Source: Thalassobacillus pellis
GTDB lineage: Bacteria; Bacillota; Bacilli; Bacillales; Halobacillaceae
Reading direction: 5' to 3'
DNA length: 64,000 nt
Assembly (NCBI RefSeq): GCF_016908295.1
Contig: NZ_JAFBDO010000004.1
Span: 1 to 64,000, forward strand
How positions within the stretch are numbered: the first letter of the stretch is position 1; every line of letters starts with the position of its first letter. The notes under the pieces were generated by a model. That model did not search any database. It was not told the origin of the DNA and was given only the letters and a program-made list of their open reading frames with translations. Both the position numbers and the translations under genes were made by a program. This document shows positions 58,615 through 64,000 of the stretch, one piece after another.

Positions 58615-60012
58615 TTAAAGTGAAGAAGGCACCTTGGAAGCACTCTTCGAACTCACCCGCTGCAGCATGTATTCAAGCAGGAATAGATAATCTTCCTTAT
58701 CACCTGTGTTTTTAGCAAGCTCGGATAATTGCTCTAAAATGTACAGGCAGTCATTCTCGTACAGGCTATAGTTATCAAACCCTAATATAGTCTGGCGGGC
58801 AAATTCCCATAGATCTTGATGCACTTCCTTATCCATCGTTTTACTCAGCTGGGACACCATCGTTATAAGCTCCGTCATAACCGTCGAGTTCTGGTCAGCA
58901 TACTCACGAATGGAGGCAAATCCCTTGTGGAGGTAATAACGAAAATCTTTTTGAACTAAGATAATACGAAGCTCCTCCTCCTCATCGAACAGATAAGGTG
59001 AGAAATTCGTAGACTGGCCAATGCTTTTCAACAAATCGGCAATCTGATGAATCGTATTGGTAACCGTAAGTGGATCATTATGACCTAAAGCTTTGATGGC
59101 TACTTCAGCCAGTTTAATCAGCCCATACTCCAAGTCTTGAATTTCCGTTTGTTTGACCCCGATCTCAATGGACTTCAAATATCGGTCTGGTTCAATGGTT
59201 TGCCCGTATTCCCAATAAGTAAGCAGGGGTGTTCCTTCCACTACGAATTCTCCAATTCTGACATTAAACATCAGAAGGCAGTCGTCCCGATTCGCCTGTT
59301 TAATCAGTCTCGCAAAGTCAGCAACTTGAAAATAACCAGATTGGCTGGTTTTTATAACCTTTCCATCAGACTCCAGGGGTAGGGATTCCCACTCTACTTC
59401 CTTGTCAAGATGGTAAGAAGCTAATTCCTTCTCCAGTGAGGCCTGCACCGACTTTGACTTGGCATTCATATTGAAACTGATATTATGAACCTGCATCCAA
59501 GTGGTCGTATGGTTGATAAAATAAATAAAGGTCACTGCAGCCGTAATAGCAGTGAGAATGGATAAAACCGGTGTCGCAACGATATACTCCTCTTTTTCAT
59601 GCGTAACATATAAGAAGTTTAAAAGCACATAAATAAAACTTCCGTTAAAAATACCAAGCACATGCTGGGTTGCCCGGTCGCTGACGAAGTTTACAAGCAT
59701 TTTGGAAGAAAACTGACCACTGAACGTCGTCAAGGCAACGAGCAGGGAGTTTATGGTAAAAGCGCTTAATGTCAGTACCCCTCCCACAAGCGCACTTAAT
59801 AGCACCTGCAGTGTCTGTCCAGTAAAACCGATTGCGGTTGGCAAATATAAACTGATATCAACCACATAATCCAGATAAAAGGTAAAAGCAGATAAACCGA
59901 TTGCTCCAATAATATACCAAAGCGGCATAAACCAAAGCGTTGATTTTAATTCACTTTTCCGCTGGCGTCTGGACATCTTGAAATATTTCTTTATATAGTA
60001 AAAGAACCCCAT
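58615..60012 (-). CDS. DUF2254 membrane protein (paralogue)
   Basis: A 465-aa membrane protein with the same build as the gene at 44974-46422: four hydrophobic segments in the first 180 residues with FTINSLLVALTTFSGQFSSKML, then a cytoplasmic region (SGYFQVADFARLIKQANRDD) parallel to SGYIQTIDFINLIKEAEKDD in the other. The pair therefore arose by duplication or was acquired separately. Role unknown. Confidence 0.88.
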   Translation of the reverse strand: MGFFYYIKKYFKMSRRQRKSELKSTLWFMPLWYIIGAIGLSAFTFYLDYVVDISLYLPTAIGFTGQTLQVLLSALVGGVLTLSAFTINSLLVALTTFSGQFSSKMLVNFVSDRATQHVLGIFNGSFIYVLLNFLYVTHEKEEYIVATPVLSILTAITAAVTFIYFINHTTTWMQVHNISFNMNAKSKSVQASLEKELASYHLDKEVEWESLPLESDGKVIKTSQSGYFQVADFARLIKQANRDDCLLMFNVRIGEFVVEGTPLLTYWEYGQTIEPDRYLKSIEIGVKQTEIQDLEYGLIKLAEVAIKALGHNDPLTVTNTIHQIADLLKSIGQSTNFSPYLFDEEEELRIILVQKDFRYYLHKGFASIREYADQNSTVMTELITMVSQLSKTMDKEVHQDLWEFARQTILGFDNYSLYENDCLYILEQLSELAKNTGDKEDYLFLLEYMLQRVSSKSASKVPSSL

Positions 60013-60369
60013 ATGATCACCATTCTATTCTTAAATATTTAATACTTCTTATTCGTACCCTGGGAAGAAGGAATTTAACCTGAATTTTTAGTTTTTCATC
60101 AAAAATTTGGAAAAACATCGTAATTTCCTCTGGGCTCGGCAACCTATAAAGCTCTGGTAAAACCCATGTAAATATCTTCAGCTAAGCCTCTCTTTTGAAT
60201 TAAGCTAAAAAAGCGCCTCATTAATAAGGAGGCGCCCATCCAGATTCTTATTTAAAGTTACTGTTATCGAGTATCTTTTTAATTTTTTCAAGGTCTTTAT
60301 TGTTAGCTTTTTTCATTATAGTGGATATGACAGGAGATAATAAAAAAGGCTGCTCCCATATTGGCGTCC
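60013..60369. other. Gene-free stretch with one hairpin
   Basis: Holds the upstream region of the DUF2254 gene and a GCGCCTC/GAGGCGC hairpin at 60211-60233, probably the terminator of the ABC exporter operon. A 22-codon frame at 60248-60316 on the minus strand (MKKANNKDLEKIKKILDNSN) has no ribosome site. Confidence 0.5.
60211..60236 (-). terminator. Terminator-like hairpin after the ABC exporter
   Basis: GCGCCTC, nine-base loop, GAGGCGC; on the minus strand TTTTTTAG follows. Confidence 0.75.
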
Positions 60370-61119
60370 CTATCCTAATTGGCGTTTGAATTCTTTATTG
60401 GCAAAGAAATAAGCAACAACCATTATTCCGGCGCACCAGGCAAGTGCAGTCCAAATATCATTGCCAACAGATCCTTCAAACAAGAGGGCACGGATTGCAT
60501 TTACGATTGAAGTCACGGGCTGGTTTTCAGCAAACACCCGGACAATTCCAGGCATGGTTTCGGTTGGGACAAAAGCCGAACTGATAAACGGCAGGAAAAT
60601 CAGCGGGTACGAGAAGGCGGTAGCCCCTTCCATAGAACCTGCTGTCAATCCAGGAATGACCGCAAGCCATGTTAACGCTAGTGTAAATAGTCCAAGTATT
60701 CCAGCTACCATTAACCAATCCAGGATATTAGCGCCGGAACGGAAGCCCATAAATAAAGCAGCTAAGATAACCACCACTACAGTAAACGCATTAGAAACAA
60801 CCGAGGTCAACACGTGAGCCCACAATACCGACGAGCGCTTGATGGGCATGGTAAGGAAACGTGCCATCAACCCGCTCCTTACATCCGTAAACAGCCGTAA
60901 AGAAGTATAAGCGACACCGGATGCGATAGCTATTAGCATGATCCCTGGCAATAAATAATTGACATAGTTGTCCGACCCTGTCTTGATGGCACCGCCAAAT
61001 ACGTAGACAAACAGAAGAAGCAGCATAATTGGCGTAACAGCAACCGTAATAATTGTATCCGGGCTACGCATTATATTGCGCATTAAACGCCATAATAACA
61101 CCCCTGTATTACTGTTCAT
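60370..61119 (-). CDS. ABC-2-type exporter permease (DrrB-like)
   Basis: A 249-aa permease with six hydrophobic segments. The N-terminal LLWRLMRNIMRSPDTII, TDVRSGLMARFLTMPIKRSS and the C-terminal PLIFLPFISSAFVPTETMPG are typical of the daunorubicin-resistance-like ABC-2 family. With the ATPase encoded just upstream (11-base overlap) it would export hydrophobic drugs or lipids; substrate unknown. Part of the PadR-controlled module. Confidence 0.9.
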   Translation of the reverse strand: MNSNTGVLLWRLMRNIMRSPDTIITVAVTPIMLLLLFVYVFGGAIKTGSDNYVNYLLPGIMLIAIASGVAYTSLRLFTDVRSGLMARFLTMPIKRSSVLWAHVLTSVVSNAFTVVVVILAALFMGFRSGANILDWLMVAGILGLFTLALTWLAVIPGLTAGSMEGATAFSYPLIFLPFISSAFVPTETMPGIVRVFAENQPVTSIVNAIRALLFEGSVGNDIWTALAWCAGIMVVAYFFANKEFKRQLG

Positions 61120-61879
61120 TCACATCTTCTCCTTTTCCGATGATCGCGAGGAAAATTTCCTCCAATGTAGGCTGCTTCTCAATGTATTCCACTTTAGCTG
61201 GTGGGAACATCTCCTTGAGTTCGGTAAGAGTACCTGTTGCGATAATTTTTCCGCCATGCAGGATGGCAATACGGTCTGCCAGCTGTTCAGCCTCCTCCAA
61301 ATACTGAGTCGTCAGCAAAATAGTCGCGCCCCCTCCGGCAAGCTTTTTAATTGTCTTCCAAACTTCCATACGGGCTTCGGGGTCAAGCCCTGTCGTCGGT
61401 TCGTCGAGAAAAATGACTGCTGGCTTCCCAATCAGACTTAAAGCGATGTCAAGCCGGCGCTTCATCCCGCCTGAATACCTGTCTGCCCGACGGTTGGCCG
61501 CATTGCTCAGGCTGAATTTTGCGAGCAGATTATCGGCGACTTGACCTGGATTGGCTACCCCCCGCAACTTAGCAATCATCATCAGGTTTTCTCTCCCGGT
61601 GAGTAAGCCATCGAGAGCTGCGAACTGTCCTGTCAGACTGATGTTGTGGCGAACTTGTTCTGGTTGATGCTGGACGTCAAAGTCGCAAATACTTGCTTTC
61701 CCCTCGTCGGGTTTCATCAAAGTCGAAAGGATATTGACAACTGTTGTCTTACCAGCTCCATTTGAGCCTAGCAATGCGAAAACTTCGCCACGCCGCACCT
61801 CAAAATCCACCCCCTTTAAGACCTCCTGTTCTTTAAATGATTTTTTTAATTCTGCTACAGAAATCACTGCATTGCTCAT
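61109..61879 (-). CDS. ABC exporter ATPase (DrrA-like)
   Basis: A 256-aa ATPase with Walker A GSNGAGKTTVVN, signature YSGGMKRRLDIALSL, Walker B VIFLDEPTTGLD and the switch His region replaced by TQYLEEAEQLAD, as usual for DrrA-type proteins. GGAGGGAT precedes ATG 61879. Overlaps and pairs with the ABC-2 permease. PadR-regulated drug exporters of this type are common in Firmicutes. Confidence 0.92.
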   Translation of the reverse strand: MSNAVISVAELKKSFKEQEVLKGVDFEVRRGEVFALLGSNGAGKTTVVNILSTLMKPDEGKASICDFDVQHQPEQVRHNISLTGQFAALDGLLTGRENLMMIAKLRGVANPGQVADNLLAKFSLSNAANRRADRYSGGMKRRLDIALSLIGKPAVIFLDEPTTGLDPEARMEVWKTIKKLAGGGATILLTTQYLEEAEQLADRIAILHGGKIIATGTLTELKEMFPPAKVEYIEKQPTLEEIFLAIIGKGEDVNEQ

Positions 61880-62212
61880 CTTTATCCCTCCTTATAAAAT
61901 GCCCAGCAATACCGCTTACGAGATTCGGAAACTAGAGAGCTTGATAAACAAGCGGGCTGCCCGCCGTTAGAAAAAGGAGTAATTATTCACCGAACGATTT
62001 GCGGGGCTAGGCTGCCTCTCCCCCACTACTTAGTTTTACTGATATTCTGTATAACTTACTACTGGTTTAAAAATAAAACTGAATAGTGACAGTGGCCATC
62101 AGTAATCATAACCAGCTATTCAGTCGCTGCTTCTTTTCACTTTTTCCCAACGCGCTTCATAATCCAATCTCTCTCATATCCTCAGATACTCAATTCCCTG
62201 GTATTTTGCCAG
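61880..62212. other. Gap between DUF1048 and ABC genes
   Basis: About 330 bp without a gene. It contains a near-palindrome GCGGGC-T-GCCCGC (61951-61963) and an inverted pair CTGAATAG/CTATTCAG (about 62079 and 62117). The latter could terminate part of the PadR-DUF1048 transcript, so the ABC genes may have their own promoter. No promoter was confidently placed. Confidence 0.5.
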
Positions 62213-62551
62213 TTAGTCACGACCAATCGAATCGTTCAATTTCTTACGATACTTGTCGCTCCAAGTTTTCTCATCCTTCAATAGCTCATCGCAAAAGTCG
62301 GCCACGTCCTCACCCGTTAGGTCAGTCACTTTCTTTCCTTCCGCTGCACCTTCCTCGAAAAGATCGAGAATGCCGCCAAAGATACGGCTGGTGTCCTTCC
62401 AGTCAGTGGGACCACCAGTCGTCCACATATACTTTTGAATCGCTTTGTACGCGTTATGATACTCACTTGGTAGTGTCTTTGCTCTTGCCTCCATTGCCCT
62501 CCATTCCCGCTTGTCATCCAGGCTTCCGATAATTTTTTCAAAAATACGCAT
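62213..62551 (-). CDS. DUF1048 protein
   Basis: A 112-aa protein of the DUF1048 family. It starts [27 protein letters not shown] and contains [11 protein letters not shown] and a helical C-terminus ([17 protein letters not shown]). These proteins regularly lie between a PadR regulator and an ABC exporter, as here. Function unknown. AAGGAG precedes ATG 62551. Confidence 0.88.
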   Translation of the reverse strand: MRIFEKIIGSLDDKREWRAMEARAKTLPSEYHNAYKAIQKYMWTTGGPTDWKDTSRIFGGILDLFEEGAAEGKKVTDLTGEDVADFCDELLKDEKTWSDKYRKKLNDSIGRD

Positions 62552-62568
62552 ATTATATTCTCCTTATT

Positions 62569-62889
62569 CTAATATTTTTTTAATTCGTTAATTTTGCTTG
62601 AGACAAAGTCCCATTTATGCCAAAAGATTTTAAGATGCTCTTCCCCTGCTTCATTAAGGGTGTAAAATTTTCTCGGCGGTCCCATAGTGGATGGCTTTTT
62701 CTCGATATTGACCAGATTGTTTTTCTCAAGACGCATGGTAATCGTATAAACTGTGCCTTCAACCACATCTGTGAAGCCAAGTTCTCGTAGCTGTTGAGTG
62801 ATTTCATAGCCGTACGTTTCGCCACGGCTGATGATCTCAAGCACGCAGCCCTCAAGCACCCCTTTCATCATTTCTCTGAAATTTCCCAT
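62569..62889 (-). CDS. PadR-family transcriptional regulator
   Basis: A 106-aa winged-helix protein. GVLEGCVLEIISRGETYGYEI is the classical PadR start, followed by EGTVYTITMRLEKNNLV as recognition region, the wing PSTMGPPRKFYTLNEAGEEHL and a dimerisation helix. ATG 62889 follows GGAGG. It should repress its own operon and the exporter until a drug-like ligand binds. The operator dyads lie directly upstream. Confidence 0.92.
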   Translation of the reverse strand: MGNFREMMKGVLEGCVLEIISRGETYGYEITQQLRELGFTDVVEGTVYTITMRLEKNNLVNIEKKPSTMGPPRKFYTLNEAGEEHLKIFWHKWDFVSSKINELKKY

Positions 62890-62932
62890 GTTTACCTCCA
62901 TTTGTATTTAACTGTATTTTTTTCGGTACTTG

Positions 62933-62992
62933 AATTACTGGTACATTGTATTACTGGTATTAAGTAATACTTATTACTGGTACATAGTAATA
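62933..62992. promoter_or_regulatory. PadR operator region with repeated dyads
   Basis: GTATTACT-N7-AGTAATAC (62948-62970) and TATTACT-N7-AGTAATA (62972-62992) have the same arms and spacing, with centres 23 bp apart, so they lie on the same face of the helix within about two turns. A third half-site ATTACTGGTACA occurs at 62934. A -35-like TTGACA on the minus strand (63008-63013) lies just upstream. The layout suggests cooperative PadR dimers over the promoter. Confidence 0.78.
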
Positions 62993-63084
62993 CATAATAG
63001 CTTTACTTGTCAAGATGAAATAAGTCATTATTCATCGATGTTTTACCCATTTGTCGATCCCCCTTACAGGGAACCTTTCTATTA

Positions 63085-63124
63085 CCGACCGTAGATGTTG
63101 ATACATCTACGGTCTTCTTTTTTT
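63085..63124 (+). terminator. Plus-strand terminator without an assigned gene
   Basis: GACCGTAGATGT, four-base loop, ACATCTACGGTC, then TTCTTTTTTT on the plus strand. No plus-strand gene lies upstream; the nearest genes on both sides are on the minus strand. Confidence 0.75.
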
Positions 63125-63369
63125 ATTAACATGGATTTATGGATATAAAACCATAAATATACGGCCCTTATCAACATACGCGGCTAACTCGAAAACATTT
63201 AGTGTCCTTTTTATCCATACTTCTGCAGCTATTTTTGGCCTTTTTGCCATTATTTTAAAATCAGCAGTATTATGAAAAAATTTGTAAAGCAATGCCCTTC
63301 CAAAAGTTCCCCTTAAACTCCGAATTAGTTGTCTTAAGACCGGGAACAAACGTTAGAGGTGACAGATGT

Positions 63370-63966
63370 TTACTTCACACTATTAGCAATAAACATGGAG
63401 GCATCCTGATTCATAAATATATTATTACCATGATAAAATGTCTGAATTTCAATAGATTCAAACCCAACTTCAGCTAATATTTTTTTCAGGTCTTCATGTA
63501 AAAAAACATTATGGACTTTTGGGTGATTAATATCATCGTTTTTATCAAAGTCCACAATAATAAGTTTGCCACCCTCATTCAATATATCGAACAATACTTG
63601 TAAGATTTCTTTCGTATCAGGAATATGCAAAAGAACGAGTGACATGAAAATGATATCTGTTTTGAGTTCAGGAGTTTCATTAGTAAAATCCGAACAAAGC
63701 ACGTTTGCGTTAGAAATCTTCTGGCGGGAAATTTTAGCCTGTGCAACATCTAACATCTGTTTTGAAGAATCGACTAATAAAACAGACTCCACTAGATCTG
63801 TCACACCTAAACTAACTAAACCCGTACCACTCCCATAGTCTAGAAAACATTCAGATTTACTATTATGCAATTTTTGTCTTAATTCTATAACTATTACATT
63901 AGCCAATTCGATTCTTTCTGGTGTATCATATTTTTTTGCCATCTGTTCAAAAACGTTATTCTGCAT
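63370..63966 (-). CDS. Class I SAM-dependent methyltransferase
   Basis: About 198 aa, one Rossmann-type methyltransferase domain: motif I CFLDYGSGTGLVSLG, acidic end of strand 2 SVLLVDSSKQMLDVA, motif II region VLCSDFTNET, and post-I LVLLHIPDTKEILQVLFDIL and GGKLIIVDFDKND. The acceptor is unknown. GGGGG lies just before ATG CAT ATG; I take the second ATG (63966). The upstream region is at the window end. Confidence 0.87.
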   Translation of the reverse strand: MQNNVFEQMAKKYDTPERIELANVIVIELRQKLHNSKSECFLDYGSGTGLVSLGVTDLVESVLLVDSSKQMLDVAQAKISRQKISNANVLCSDFTNETPELKTDIIFMSLVLLHIPDTKEILQVLFDILNEGGKLIIVDFDKNDDINHPKVHNVFLHEDLKKILAEVGFESIEIQTFYHGNNIFMNQDASMFIANSVK

Positions 63967-64000
63967 ATGCATCCCCCAGTCCAAAATGTAACATATAAAA

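Noticed and set aside
60248-60316. 22-codon peptide MKKANNKDLEKIKKILDNSN behind the ABC permease
   Set aside because: No ribosome site. Open upstream sequence in the same frame suggests a remnant or chance rather than a translated gene.
63137-63349. 70-codon minus-strand frame with a TTG start
   Set aside because: The sequence has some protein-like character (IAAEVWIKRTLNVFELAA), but the start has no convincing ribosome site and I recognise no family. It may be a remnant.

Overview
The window is chromosomal DNA from a low-GC, Gram-positive, spore-forming bacterium, almost certainly a Bacillaceae member and possibly a halotolerant genus (inference). The evidence is strong AGGAGG-type ribosome sites, B. 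subtilis-like families (RsbR-type STAS protein, Spo0E-like phosphatase, YesM/YesN-type two-component pair, CcpA-type cre site, many lipobox lipoproteins) and U-tract hairpin terminators. No rRNA, tRNA, CRISPR array or intact insertion sequence was seen.

Region 1 (1-8.0 kb) starts with two tandem copies of a structured 121-bp repeat. It then holds housekeeping and accessory genes: two EamA-type transporters, a lipoprotein, a peptidase E-like enzyme, an old-yellow-enzyme family oxidoreductase, a CHRD protein and an RsbR-type STAS regulator that appears to start at ATT.

Region 2 (8.1-24.6 kb, all minus strand) is a galactan-use locus. In transcription order it has a YesN-type response regulator and YesM-type sensor kinase; a CUT1 sugar importer (binding protein and two permeases, no ATPase) behind a cre site; a GH2 beta-galactosidase; a secreted GH53 endo-galactanase with binding modules; a GH42 beta-galactosidase; and a GH35 beta-galactosidase broken by a one-base frameshift. 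The likely logic is that GH53 cuts beta-1,4-galactan outside the cell, the importer takes up oligosaccharides using a shared MsmX-like ATPase encoded elsewhere, and GH42/GH2/GH35 release galactose inside. Behind it lies a four-gene Opp/Dpp-type ABC module without a binding protein (24.8-28.4 kb).

Region 3 (28.6-35.2 kb) holds a YqcI/YcgG protein, a hidden Spo0E-like phosphatase, an ECF41-type sigma factor with its own-type promoter and a DoxX-like partner, a decayed DUF5412 gene, a VOC protein and two related lipoproteins.

Region 4 (35.3-43.6 kb) is the most unusual. It has a 2414-residue protein made of 23 tandem carboxypeptidase-regulatory-like domains with no signal peptide, TM or sortase motif, and with its seen cysteines only at the C-terminus. 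A 16-cysteine protein follows 41 bp downstream. I propose a spore-surface fibre and anchor (inference). A seven-unit 21-bp DNA repeat and a terminator close the region.

Region 5 (43.6-64 kb) is a mosaic of mostly minus-strand genes: SRPBCC protein, two DUF2254 membrane paralogues, Mn catalase, rifamycin phosphotransferase, MsrA-like reductase, small lipoproteins and membrane proteins, a frameshifted repeat protein, an ArsR-VOC pair with a textbook operator-promoter, and a PadR-DUF1048-ABC exporter module with a multi-dyad operator. It also holds a candidate ~186-nt non-coding RNA and a second 21-bp repeat array. Several small genes have no ATG/GTG/TTG at the position set by their ribosome site and would need ATT or ATC starts.
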